Below the pieces are notes generated by a model. The model searched no databases and was not told the origin of the DNA. It saw only the letters and a program-made list of their open reading frames with translations. The translations under genes and the position numbers were made by a program. A stretch of 64,000 bases of DNA, from positions 771,231-835,230 of the forward strand of contig NZ_JAJNCT010000005.1 of NCBI RefSeq assembly GCF_021026195.1, given 5' to 3'. This document shows positions 55,887-64,000 of the stretch, piece by piece; position 1 is the first letter of the stretch, and each line of letters opens with the position of its first letter. Source of the DNA: Comamonas koreensis (GTDB lineage Bacteria; Pseudomonadota; Gammaproteobacteria; Burkholderiales; Burkholderiaceae_C).

Positions 55887-58031
55887 TCAATGCATCCTTG
55901 TACGGCGAACACTAATTACAGCGCACCCGCCCAACACCAGCGACAACAATGCGAGCGCCCATTGGCTGAGCGAAGGAACAGCAGTGGGAGTGGCAGGGGC
56001 GGAAGGATTGATCTGTACGGAATCTGCACTTGCACTGCACTGAGCCTGACCATTGAGACACAGCTCCGGAGCTGTTGGCGTTGCAGTGGCAGTGTTGATG
56101 ACGGATGCACCTTGACCCGATGCTGCTGCTACCGCTGACAGCGTGAAAGTGGCCGACGCCTGAGGACCGAGGCCGTCCAACGTGACAGCGAGGGGCAGTG
56201 ATCCGCTGGTGGTGGTTCCACATGCGCCGGCGCATGTCCAATGGCCGCTTTCGAGACCGGCTGGCAACGGATCTGCAATCGCAATGGGGCGAGTCACCGG
56301 CACACCCGTGGGATTGCTGACTTGCACCTTGTATTCCACGGTGTCGCCCACCTTGGCGGTTGCGCCGCTCGTGCGCGATTTATCGATTTGCACGCCACCC
56401 AGGACAGCCACTGTGGCCGACGCAATACATGGGGCCGCGCCGCTGCTGCATTGACCATTGCCAGGAGACACGCTGACCGTATTAGTGGCGGAATTAGCCG
56501 AGCCCGCAGAAACTGCTGCTATGGCATAGCTCAATGCACCGCCAGCTGGCAACGTCAAGCCGTTCACCGCAATTGCTCCAGCACCAGATTCTGATGGGCA
56601 GGAGGCACCGCCGGTGGCCGAACAGGTCCAAGTCACGCTGCTCCAATCTGAGCTGACAGGATCACTCACAACAATACCAGTGCCAGCAACCGGGCCGATA
56701 TTGCGGATGGAAACGGTGAAATGCGCCGCAGCTCCCGCCATCACGTTGCGCTCGGCCACAGATTTACTGACCTGAACGCTGGCGACAGGGGCGCATGCCA
56801 AAGCTGCAGTGGCATTTTGTTTCGCCGTGCCGCCAGCAGTTGTAAATTCAACGCCCGCATTGATCGTGTTGATCACCGATGCACCTGTACATGCAGCCAC
56901 TGCCGACGCAGGCCAAGTGACGGCGGCGGTGATGGTACATCCACCTGAAGGCAGCGTCGCGCCTTCCAATCCTAGAGCTGTCTGACCGGAGCTACCCGTG
57001 AGAGAACCACCACTGCAGGTGGTGGTCGGAACACCGTCAAGTTGCAAAGGAGCCGGAAGATTGTCTTGCACCTTGAGGTTGGAGACTGGCGCACCTGGCT
57101 GAAACACCCCTGCTGCATCCGTATAGCCGCCATTGTTGTTGATGCGGATGGTAAGAATGGAGGTCCCACCCGCAGCGATGCTATTGGCGCTGAACGACTT
57201 GCTGATACTGGGCGAGAGACTGCACGCACCGCCTGGTGCCGTGGCATTGATGAATGCGGCGGAGATTCTCCCCCGATTAGCTAAATATCGCACCGAGTCG
57301 AACATGCTGACATCGGAGCTTTGGAAAAGGCAGGCGCCCTGGGGAGCACCATTGCCATCAAGGTAAGACTGCTCTATGGGCACCACCATGGTCGACGCCC
57401 CGGGCACAATGTCGGAGTTGGGCGGAATGGGCGCGGATTGAGGCGTATACAAGGTGTTATCGAGAGGAACTCCCGTATAGGCTCCATATGAATGCCCTCC
57501 CATTACCGGCAAGCCGGCAAACGCATCTGCGTATATGCTGCGCGCATTCAAAATTTGCGGCTCTCCGCTGCCCCCTCTGATGGTGCTCAGAGCCAGCGTC
57601 CAGTCGTTCTTGGCCGCGATAAACGCAGGCATGAACGACGCGTGCTCATCAAAATTGAAGAAAGCGCGAGCAGTGCGTTGCCGCATCCCGTCAGCAATGG
57701 CGCTGACCGCTGCTTGGTTAGCCGCCGCATACACCGTGCAAGTCACCACAATGTCGTAAGGTCCGGTAGCAGGCGACAAATCCTGCATCGTCAGCGGCGA
57801 GGCATTGTCGCTCAACTTACCCGGCATAGCGACCACCGTATGGGTAGGCTGCAGTGCCGTGAACTCGGAGACGCAGTTGTTGTTAATCGCGATCGCATCA
57901 GTCGCAGTTTCTGCAGTAGTCAAGACCAGAATTTTGGCCGCCGTTGCATTACTACTGAACGCAATGGCCGCACCCGCCAGCAGGCCGACTTTGACAAACC
58001 CATTGAGCCTTCTTTTGATCCGAGAAATCAT
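55887..58031 (-). CDS. Large exported protein with IPTL-CTERM sorting signal
   Basis: 714 residues from ATG 58031 (AGGTG eight bases upstream; a GTG at 58040 is possible). There is a signal peptide (FVKVGLLAGAAIAFSSNATAA). The N-terminal domain of ~250 residues (KILVLTTAETATDAIAINNN) is of unknown type. Three DUF11-like beta repeats follow (VSKSVAERNVMAGAAAHFTVSIRNIGPVAGTGIVVSD; IDKSRTSGATAKVGDTVEYKVQVSNPTGVPVTRPIAIAD). The C-terminus has VPSLSQWALALLSLVLGG and an RRTR tail: the IPTL-CTERM signal processed by exosortase. Expected on the cell surface or in exopolysaccharide. Confidence 0.85.
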   Translation of the reverse strand: MISRIKRRLNGFVKVGLLAGAAIAFSSNATAAKILVLTTAETATDAIAINNNCVSEFTALQPTHTVVAMPGKLSDNASPLTMQDLSPATGPYDIVVTCTVYAAANQAAVSAIADGMRQRTARAFFNFDEHASFMPAFIAAKNDWTLALSTIRGGSGEPQILNARSIYADAFAGLPVMGGHSYGAYTGVPLDNTLYTPQSAPIPPNSDIVPGASTMVVPIEQSYLDGNGAPQGACLFQSSDVSMFDSVRYLANRGRISAAFINATAPGGACSLSPSISKSFSANSIAAGGTSILTIRINNNGGYTDAAGVFQPGAPVSNLKVQDNLPAPLQLDGVPTTTCSGGSLTGSSGQTALGLEGATLPSGGCTITAAVTWPASAVAACTGASVINTINAGVEFTTAGGTAKQNATAALACAPVASVQVSKSVAERNVMAGAAAHFTVSIRNIGPVAGTGIVVSDPVSSDWSSVTWTCSATGGASCPSESGAGAIAVNGLTLPAGGALSYAIAAVSAGSANSATNTVSVSPGNGQCSSGAAPCIASATVAVLGGVQIDKSRTSGATAKVGDTVEYKVQVSNPTGVPVTRPIAIADPLPAGLESGHWTCAGACGTTTSGSLPLAVTLDGLGPQASATFTLSAVAAASGQGASVINTATATPTAPELCLNGQAQCSASADSVQINPSAPATPTAVPSLSQWALALLSLVLGGCAVISVRRTRMH

Positions 58032-58040
58032 TTGCCACAC

Positions 58041-59163
58041 CTATACATATATAGAAATAGATTACATCAATGGATTAAAAAATTCGTTGTTAAGACACAA
58101 CCAAATAGGTCTATAGCGGTCGTTTCAGGGATGGTCATGTCAACTAGTGTTTCGCAGTGCCTGGCACTACCTGAATGCGCCACCCAGAGCCTTGTCGCAA
58201 GCAGGTTGCAGGATGATGGAGAAGCACCTGAGACAGGGCATGACACCCGCCTCATGCGCCTGAATGGGGGAACACTCGCCGCCAAAGTGCAGGGAAATCT
58301 GTGCAGTGAATGCCATGGGCTGCCCGCCCGATCAGCCAACGGATGGCTGCAGGGAGATCGAGAACGCTACGCCTCACACCCAGTGCAGCGGCAGCAGTCT
58401 CACCCCGAGGCAACGGACACAAAGAAACTCCAGCCTCCCTGTCGAGACGCATACAGAACCAACGCCCATCCGAGCGGCATGCGGTGGTCACGCATAGGCG
58501 TCACAAGCTGGTATCCGGATGGACGATCGCGTCCCCGCGCGCAGGCAACACATCCCACCGCTAAGTCTGGCAGCCTCCCATGGGCAGCCACATGCCCCCC
58601 CGTCCAGCAGGCATCGGTCGCAGACCGCGCATTCGTGTTGGCTCAGCTCGTCTCTCTTATCTCCCGCATCCGCTCCGTATTAGATCGGCATGAATACAAC
58701 ACCGCCTATGGCCGGGTTCTCTTCGATCTTCAAACCCGTTACCTGGGCGGTGCGGAGCTTCTCACCGAGGCAGCGAATTGGATGGAGGAACGCGCGAAAT
58801 CGTCTCCTTTGGGCGAATGGCGTGGGTGTCCCCGGGGAAAAAGGCTACCGGGACGGGATCACCAGAGGGCAAGTAGAGACCTTTGCCTGCTTCTCCAAGC
58901 CGCCTGTGGGTGCGAGGATGCGCAAGGATAATGGCGTAGGCATACAGAAGGGGTGACGCCCCGCAGCATATAATTTATGTTTATGGAATGAACTTCCTCC
59001 CAGCAGCGACCTGGTGCCATATCACCTTTTTAGACTGCAAACTAAACATATCCCGGAGTGCACGGACTCCGCGTGTCAGTCATGACGACCGCGACTGACA
59101 GCGGATCGTCTGTGGCTTGGCGACTTATCGTAACCAGCATTCACAAGCACTTCACCGCGATAA
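58041..59163. other. Gene-poor region ahead of the dideoxyhexose cluster
   Basis: About 1.1 kb. One long + strand frame ends at 58931 but is an antisense extension from the IPTL gene and shows no family resemblance. Minus-strand frames are short and Arg/Cys-rich. A TATAAT at 58969-58974 could be a -10 for the rfb genes, but I see no matching -35. The region may be decayed sequence at an O-antigen cluster edge. Confidence 0.45.
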
Positions 59164-60153
59164 ATGGCTTCAGTAAAACTTCAAAACGGTAAGACATTCA
59201 GTTCCGAATCTGGCACTTCACTGCTCGACAGTGCCAAAGCCGTCGGCATCACCCTGGAATACAGCTGCCGTTCCGGCCGTTGCGGCGTTTGCAAGACGAC
59301 CGTCGTATGCGGCAACACTGAAGCCTTCCGTGAAGAGACCTCGCTGACCGCCGAAGAGCGAGCTGCCGGGATGATCCTGACCTGCTGCCGCCACGCCACC
59401 GGTGACGTGGAAATCGATGCCGAAGACCTCGGTGCTCTCGGCGATATCGTGATCAAGACCGTGCCTTGTCGTATCGACAGCCTCACCCGCTTGGCCGACA
59501 ACGTGATCGAAGTGGTGCTGCGTGTGCCCCCTACCGGCAAGCTCAACTATCTGCCGGGCCAGTATCTGGACGTGATCGGCGAAGGCGGCCTGCGCCGCAG
59601 TTACTCCATCGCCAACGCCCAACGCGAAGACGGCAAGCTGGAGCTGCAGATCCGCGAAGTCGAGCAAGGTGTAATGTCTCAGTACTGGTTCGGCAGCGCC
59701 AAGCACAACGACCTGCTGCGCCTGGAGGGCCCACTGGGCACGTTTTGCCTGCGCGAGAAAGACGCAGCCTCTATCGTCTTCCTTGCCACCGGCACCGGTA
59801 TTGCACCCGTCAAAGCCATGCTTGAGCAACTGCTGGGCAACCCGGAGCTGGCCGCTGGCAAGAAAATCTACGTCTACTGGGGTGGACGCCATCCCGGAGA
59901 TATCTATTGGACACCTCAGCTCCAAGGGCTCGACGCCGAATTCATCCCGGTACTGTCGCGCGCCCCCGCCGACTGGCCAGGGCGCACCGGCTACGTGCAA
60001 AAGGCGCTGCTCGATGATGGCGTCGAGCTTTCCGATGCGGTCATCTATGCCTGCGGCTCGGAGGATATGATCCATTCCGCCCGCACTGCACTGACCGCCG
60101 CCGGCTTGCCGGCGAAACACTTTTTCTCCGATGCTTTTGTAAGCTCAAACTAA
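59164..60153 (+). CDS. rfbI: CDP-6-deoxy-delta-3,4-glucoseen reductase
   Basis: 329 residues. The N-terminal plant-type ferredoxin domain has CRSGRCGVCKTTVVCG (C-x4-C-x2-C) and a later Cys in LTCCRHATGDVEI. The FAD domain has RRSYSIANA and the NAD(P)H domain FLATGTGIAPVKAML. It passes electrons to RfbH during C-3 deoxygenation of CDP-4-keto-6-deoxyglucose (DdhD/AscD/E3). First gene of the cluster; the ribosome site is weak. Confidence 0.92.
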   Translation: MASVKLQNGKTFSSESGTSLLDSAKAVGITLEYSCRSGRCGVCKTTVVCGNTEAFREETSLTAEERAAGMILTCCRHATGDVEIDAEDLGALGDIVIKTVPCRIDSLTRLADNVIEVVLRVPPTGKLNYLPGQYLDVIGEGGLRRSYSIANAQREDGKLELQIREVEQGVMSQYWFGSAKHNDLLRLEGPLGTFCLREKDAASIVFLATGTGIAPVKAMLEQLLGNPELAAGKKIYVYWGGRHPGDIYWTPQLQGLDAEFIPVLSRAPADWPGRTGYVQKALLDDGVELSDAVIYACGSEDMIHSARTALTAAGLPAKHFFSDAFVSSN

Positions 60154-60165
60154 CAAGGACAAGAC

Positions 60166-60939
60166 ATGAAAGCAGTCATTTTGGCTGGTGGGCTAGGCAC
60201 GCGGTTGAGCGAAGAGACCGGTACTCGTCCCAAGCCCATGGTCGAAATCGGCGGCAAGCCGATCCTCTGGCACATCATGAAGATGTATTCCTCCCACGGC
60301 ATCAATGACTTCATCATCTGCTGTGGCTACAAGGGCTACATGATCAAGGAATACTTTGCCAATTACTTCCTGCACACTTCGGACGTCACCTTCAACATGC
60401 GTGACAACAGCATGCAAGTACACGACAAGCGTGCCGAAGACTGGAACGTGACCCTGGTCGACACCGGCGAAACCTCGATGACCGGCGGCCGTCTGCGCCG
60501 CGTGGCCGACTACGTGCGCCATGAAGATGCCTTCTGTTTTACCTACGGTGATGGTGTCGGCGATATGGACATCAGCGCCACCATTGCCTTCCACAAGCGC
60601 CACGGCAAGGATGCGACCCTGACCGCCACTTACCCGCCAGGGCGTTTCGGTGCTCTGGATATCAGCAATGGTCAGGTCCTTAACTTCAAGGAAAAGCCCA
60701 AGGGCGATGGTGCCATGATCAACGGTGGCTTCTTCGTGCTTTCGCCGAAGGTGCTCGACCGCCTGAACGCCGACAGCGCCGTGTGGGAGCAGGAGCCGCT
60801 GATGGGCCTGGCCAACGACGGTCAGCTGATGGCTTTCGAGCACGCCGGCTTCTGGCAGCCGATGGATACCCTGCACGACAAGAACCTGCTGGAAAAACTT
60901 TGGCAGAATGGCGCCGCGCCATGGAAATCCTGGGAATAA
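60166..60939 (+). CDS. rfbF: Glucose-1-phosphate cytidylyltransferase
   Basis: 257 residues from ATG 60166 (AACAAGGACAAGAC upstream). [19 protein letters not shown] and [19 protein letters not shown] are the nucleotidyl-transferase motifs; [13 protein letters not shown] holds the metal-binding acid. It makes CDP-glucose from glucose-1-phosphate and CTP, the first step of CDP-3,6-dideoxyhexose synthesis (DdhA). Confidence 0.96.
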   Translation: MKAVILAGGLGTRLSEETGTRPKPMVEIGGKPILWHIMKMYSSHGINDFIICCGYKGYMIKEYFANYFLHTSDVTFNMRDNSMQVHDKRAEDWNVTLVDTGETSMTGGRLRRVADYVRHEDAFCFTYGDGVGDMDISATIAFHKRHGKDATLTATYPPGRFGALDISNGQVLNFKEKPKGDGAMINGGFFVLSPKVLDRLNADSAVWEQEPLMGLANDGQLMAFEHAGFWQPMDTLHDKNLLEKLWQNGAAPWKSWE

Positions 60940-60946
60940 AGCGAAC

Positions 60947-62032
60947 ATGAAAGCTTCCGTCTCTGCCGCCTTCTGGCAAGGCAAGAAGGTCTTCCTCACC
61001 GGCCATACCGGCTTCAAGGGCAGCTGGCTGGCCCTGTGGCTGCAAGGCATGGGTGCGCAGGTAAAGGGCTTCGCCTTGGCACCGCCCACCTCCCCTTCGC
61101 TGTTTGAGCAGGCGCAGGTCGAACGCGGCATGTACGCCTCGCAGATCGGCGACATCCGCGACCTGGCGGCCATCACCGAGAGCATGACGGCGTTCGACCC
61201 AGACATACTGATCCACATGGCGGCTCAGCCGCTGGTACGCCTGTCCTATCGCGAGCCGGTAGAAACCTACGCCACCAACGTGATGGGGACGGTCCACGTG
61301 CTGGAAGCCGCGCGCCAGTGCCCAAGCCTGCGTGCGATCGTCAATGTCACCACCGACAAGTGCTACGAAAACCAGGAATGGGAATGGGGCTACCGTGAAA
61401 ACGAACCCATGGGTGGTCACGACCCCTACAGCAACAGCAAGGGCTGCGTCGAGCTGGTCACCAGTGCCTACCGCAGCTCCTTCTTCAACACCGAGCACGC
61501 TGCGGCTCTGGCCTCGGCACGCGCGGGCAACGTCATCGGTGGCGGCGACTGGGCCGACGACCGGCTGATTCCCGACATCCTGCGCGCCGTGGCACAGGGC
61601 GAGCCGGTGGTAGTACGCAACCCCAAGGCTACACGCCCCTGGCAGCATGTGCTGGAACCGCTGAGCGGTTACCTGGTACTGGCCCAGCAGCTATGGGCGC
61701 ATGGCCACGACGTTGCGCAAGGCTGGAATTTCGGCCCACGCGACGAGGATGCCCGTCCCGTCGAATGGATCCTGGATCATATGGTCCAGGCCTGGGGTAA
61801 TGGAGCTAGCTGGCGGCTGGACAACGACCCGCAGCCACACGAAGCCCGTTATCTGAAACTGGACATTTCCAAGGCACGCACCCACCTGAAGTGGGAACCC
61901 ACCTGGGACCTTGAAACCACCTTGACCCACATCGTCAACTGGCACCGCGCCTGGCTTGAAGGCGCCGACATGCGCTCCCGCTGCGTGGACGAAATCAACA
62001 ACTACATGGCTGCCATGGCTTCTGGCGCCTAA
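60947..62032 (+). CDS. rfbG: CDP-glucose 4,6-dehydratase
   Basis: 361 residues from ATG 60947. Extended SDR fold: the NAD motif VFLTGHTGFKGSWLALWLQ, IHMAAQPLVRLSYREP, the catalytic Thr region VNVTTDKCYEN, and the YxxxK pair in DPYSNSKGCVEL. It converts CDP-glucose to CDP-4-keto-6-deoxyglucose (DdhB). It follows rfbF by 7 bp. Confidence 0.96.
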   Translation: MKASVSAAFWQGKKVFLTGHTGFKGSWLALWLQGMGAQVKGFALAPPTSPSLFEQAQVERGMYASQIGDIRDLAAITESMTAFDPDILIHMAAQPLVRLSYREPVETYATNVMGTVHVLEAARQCPSLRAIVNVTTDKCYENQEWEWGYRENEPMGGHDPYSNSKGCVELVTSAYRSSFFNTEHAAALASARAGNVIGGGDWADDRLIPDILRAVAQGEPVVVRNPKATRPWQHVLEPLSGYLVLAQQLWAHGHDVAQGWNFGPRDEDARPVEWILDHMVQAWGNGASWRLDNDPQPHEARYLKLDISKARTHLKWEPTWDLETTLTHIVNWHRAWLEGADMRSRCVDEINNYMAAMASGA

Positions 62033-62060
62033 ACAAATATCAGCTTGAGCAGGAATTACT

Positions 62061-63374
62061 ATGACCCCCGATATGCTCCGTCAGGAAATCAGCCAGCTCG
62101 TCGAGCGCTACGCTCAGATGGCCCTGGCCCCCAAACCTTTTGTTGGGGGCGAATCCGTCATCCCTCCTTCGGGCAAGGTGATCGGCGCCCGTGAACTGCA
62201 GTTGATGGTCGAGGCGTCACTGGACGGCTGGCTGACCACCGGCCGTTTCAACGCCCAATTCGAGAAAAAACTGGCGGAATTCCTTGGCGTAAAACACCTG
62301 ATCACCGTCAACTCTGGCTCTTCGGCCAACCTGGTGGCGTTCAGCACGCTGACTTCGCCCAAGCTCGGTGCGCGCGCCATCAAGAAAGGTGACGAAGTGA
62401 TCGGCGTAGCCGCCGGCTTTCCGACGACCGTCAACCCGATCGTGCAGTTTGGCGCCATCCCGGTGTTCGTCGACGTCGACATGGCCACCCACAACATCAA
62501 TGCCGACCTGATCGAGGCCGCCATTACTCCGAAAACCAAGGCCATCATGCTTGCCCACACCCTGGGCAATCCGTTCAACCTCGCCAAGGTCAAGGCGATT
62601 TGCGAGAAGTACAACCTGTGGCTGGTCGAAGACTGCTGTGACGCCCTGGGCGCCACCTACGACGGCAAGCTGGTTGGCACCTTCGGAGACATCGCGACCC
62701 TGAGCTTCTACCCAGCCCACCACATCACGATGGGTGAAGGCGGCGCGGTGTTCACCAACAACGCCCAGCTCAAGCTGATTGCCGAGTCGTTCCGCGACTG
62801 GGGTCGTGACTGCTACTGTGCACCAGGTTGTGATGACACCTGCGGCAAACGCTTTGGTCAGCAGTTCGGCAGTCTGCCGCATGGCTACGACCACAAGTAC
62901 GTGTACGCCCACCTGGGCTACAACCTGAAGATTACCGACATGCAGGCCGCCTGTGGCCTGGCCCAGCTGGACCGTGCACCGGAGTTCATCGAAACCCGCA
63001 AGCGCAACTTCAAACTGCTCAAAGAGCGCCTGTCGAGCCTGAGCGATTTCCTGGAAATCGCCGAACCAACCCCGAACAGCGATCCGTCCTGGTTCGGCTT
63101 CCCGGTGACGCTGAAGGAAAGTGCCGGGGTCAAGCGTGTCGACCTGCTGAAGTTCCTCGACCAGCATAAGATCGGTACCCGCCTGCTGTTCGCCGGCAAC
63201 CTGATCCGCCAGCCATACTTTCACAACGTGGAATACCGTGTGGTCGGTGAGCTGACCAACACCGATCGAACCATGAACCAGACCTTCTGGCTGGGTGTGC
63301 AGCCTTCGCTGGGCCAGGAGCACTTCAACTTCGTCGGTGAAAAACTGGAAGAATTCTTCGGGATTGGTTTCTAA
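62061..63374 (+). CDS. rfbH: CDP-4-keto-6-deoxyglucose 3-dehydrase
   Basis: 437 residues from ATG 62061. Aminotransferase fold with a His ([14 protein letters not shown]) where transaminases have the PLP-binding Lys. This is the hallmark of E1 dehydrases, which use PMP. Iron-sulfur cysteines lie in [17 protein letters not shown]. It removes the C-3 hydroxyl together with RfbI (DdhC). Product: precursor of abequose, paratose, tyvelose, ascarylose or yersiniose. Confidence 0.96.
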   Translation: MTPDMLRQEISQLVERYAQMALAPKPFVGGESVIPPSGKVIGARELQLMVEASLDGWLTTGRFNAQFEKKLAEFLGVKHLITVNSGSSANLVAFSTLTSPKLGARAIKKGDEVIGVAAGFPTTVNPIVQFGAIPVFVDVDMATHNINADLIEAAITPKTKAIMLAHTLGNPFNLAKVKAICEKYNLWLVEDCCDALGATYDGKLVGTFGDIATLSFYPAHHITMGEGGAVFTNNAQLKLIAESFRDWGRDCYCAPGCDDTCGKRFGQQFGSLPHGYDHKYVYAHLGYNLKITDMQAACGLAQLDRAPEFIETRKRNFKLLKERLSSLSDFLEIAEPTPNSDPSWFGFPVTLKESAGVKRVDLLKFLDQHKIGTRLLFAGNLIRQPYFHNVEYRVVGELTNTDRTMNQTFWLGVQPSLGQEHFNFVGEKLEEFFGIGF

Positions 63375-63377
63375 GGT

Positions 63378-64000
63378 ATGAAAGCTTCAGATGCAGTAGC
63401 AAAAGTTCTGGCGGACCACAACGTCCTCTATGGTTTTGAGCTTATCGGTGGAATGATCGCCCATCTGGTGGATAGTATTAACTTGCTCGGCAAGACCAAG
63501 TTGGTATCCATGCACCATGAGCAAGGCGCGGCCTTCGCTGCATCTGGGGTCGCCCGGGCGACCCACCACAAGGTCATGGGCGTGGCACTGGGCACCAGCG
63601 GCCCAGGCGCCACCAACCTGATCACGGGCATTGCTGATTGCTGGCTGGACAGCCATCCTTGCGTGTTTCTCACCGGACAGGTGAACACCCATGAGCTCAA
63701 GGGCGACCGCGCTATCCGCCAGCAAGGCTTTCAGGAACTCGACAGCGTGGCGCTGGTGAGCAGCATCACCAAGTATGCGCACCAGGTCACCCACGTCGAC
63801 GACCTCATTCCAAGCCTGCTCAAAGCGCTGCGTATCGCGCGAGAAGGCCGTCCGGGTCCGGTCCTGCTGGACATCCCCATGGACATCCAGCGCGCCGAAA
63901 TCGATGACAGGGTGCTGGACCAATTGATCAAAGCCAGCCTGGCCGTCCCCGTGGCTCAATCCCAGGGCTCGTACAGCGAGGTCTGGGACGCGCTGGCCAA
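63378..64000 (+). CDS. Thiamine-diphosphate enzyme, YerE/acetolactate synthase-like, 3' end outside window
   Basis: 207 codons seen. MKASDAVAKVLADHNVLYGFELIGGMIAHLVDSI, the catalytic Glu in SMHHEQGAAFAASGVARATHH, and GVALGTSGPGATNLITGIADCWLDSHPCVFLTGQV are the TPP-enzyme Pyr-domain signature. Placed straight after rfbH, it is best explained as a YerE-type enzyme. YerE adds a two-carbon unit from pyruvate to C-4 of CDP-3,6-dideoxy-4-ketoglucose for yersiniose. Acetolactate synthase proper is less likely in this context. Confidence 0.75.
   Translation, partial: MKASDAVAKVLADHNVLYGFELIGGMIAHLVDSINLLGKTKLVSMHHEQGAAFAASGVARATHHKVMGVALGTSGPGATNLITGIADCWLDSHPCVFLTGQVNTHELKGDRAIRQQGFQELDSVALVSSITKYAHQVTHVDDLIPSLLKALRIAREGRPGPVLLDIPMDIQRAEIDDRVLDQLIKASLAVPVAQSQGSYSEVWDALA

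Noticed and set aside
57492-58931. 479-codon + strand frame
   Set aside because: First half is antisense to the IPTL-CTERM gene; second half has no start signal, no motif and unusual composition. Treated as non-coding.
58951-58974. Promoter for the rfb genes at TATAAT 58969
   Set aside because: Only a -10 match is present; no -35 at 16-18 bp and nearly 190 bp of leader to the first gene. Not claimed as a feature.

Overview
The window looks like chromosomal DNA of a Gram-negative betaproteobacterium, most likely of the family Comamonadaceae (Comamonas/Delftia/Acidovorax type). The pointers are the high GC content, a Bug-family solute-binding protein, a TonB receptor/PiuC iron locus, an IPTL-CTERM (exosortase-type) surface protein, and a Mu-like prophage of the kind common in this group. 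The assignment is by family resemblance only; no search could be run.

Positions 1-499 and 35539-38760 are two halves of an iron-uptake locus: a PepSY membrane protein, the dioxygenase PiuC and a TonB siderophore receptor, with two Fur-box-like sites. A transposable (Mu-like) prophage of about 34.8 kb (587-35376) sits between them. I place its ends by a 5-bp direct repeat GTGTC (582-586 and 35377-35381) and short related inverted ends. The insertion lies between a Fur-box promoter (35475-35503) and the start of the PepSY gene.

The prophage has two divergent arms. On the + strand (24657-35328) are regulators, the MuA-like DDE transposase, the MuB-like ATPase, small early genes, DUF3164 and DUF2786 proteins, an HU protein, GemA and Mor. 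On the - strand (24489 down to 806) are the repressor, two moron-like genes, the lysis cassette (holin, endolysin, Rz/Rz1), a TraR-type zinc finger, Mu-type packaging and head genes, and a siphovirus-type tail. The tail has a tube protein, G/GT chaperones with a programmed -1 frameshift, a 1631-residue tape measure, and a fibre with a glycine-rich tip. Notable items are face-to-face repressor/early promoters, a repeated GGTC-N4-GACC element upstream of two late transcription units, a toxin-like C-terminal domain on the head morphogenesis protein, and a 175-bp direct repeat enclosing a copied piece of transposase gene.

From 38947 to 45159 are ordinary host genes: an AraC regulator, a LysE exporter, a VOC protein, a DUF1275 membrane protein, a molybdate-type solute-binding protein, and a Bug protein divergent from a LysR regulator. 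From 45363 to 54346 a - strand operon combines three flavin monooxygenases, an M20 deacetylase, a GNAT acetyltransferase, a fused permease-ATPase and two paralogous binding proteins. Its gene content matches the Bacillus yxe/ytm type operons for salvage of S-modified cysteines.

The right end holds tRNA-Arg(ACG), tRNA-Ser(CGA), the IPTL-CTERM protein and, from 59164, a CDP-3,6-dideoxyhexose O-antigen cluster (rfbI, rfbF, rfbG, rfbH). This runs into a thiamine-diphosphate enzyme cut by the window edge. The last gene suggests a branched sugar of the yersiniose type.
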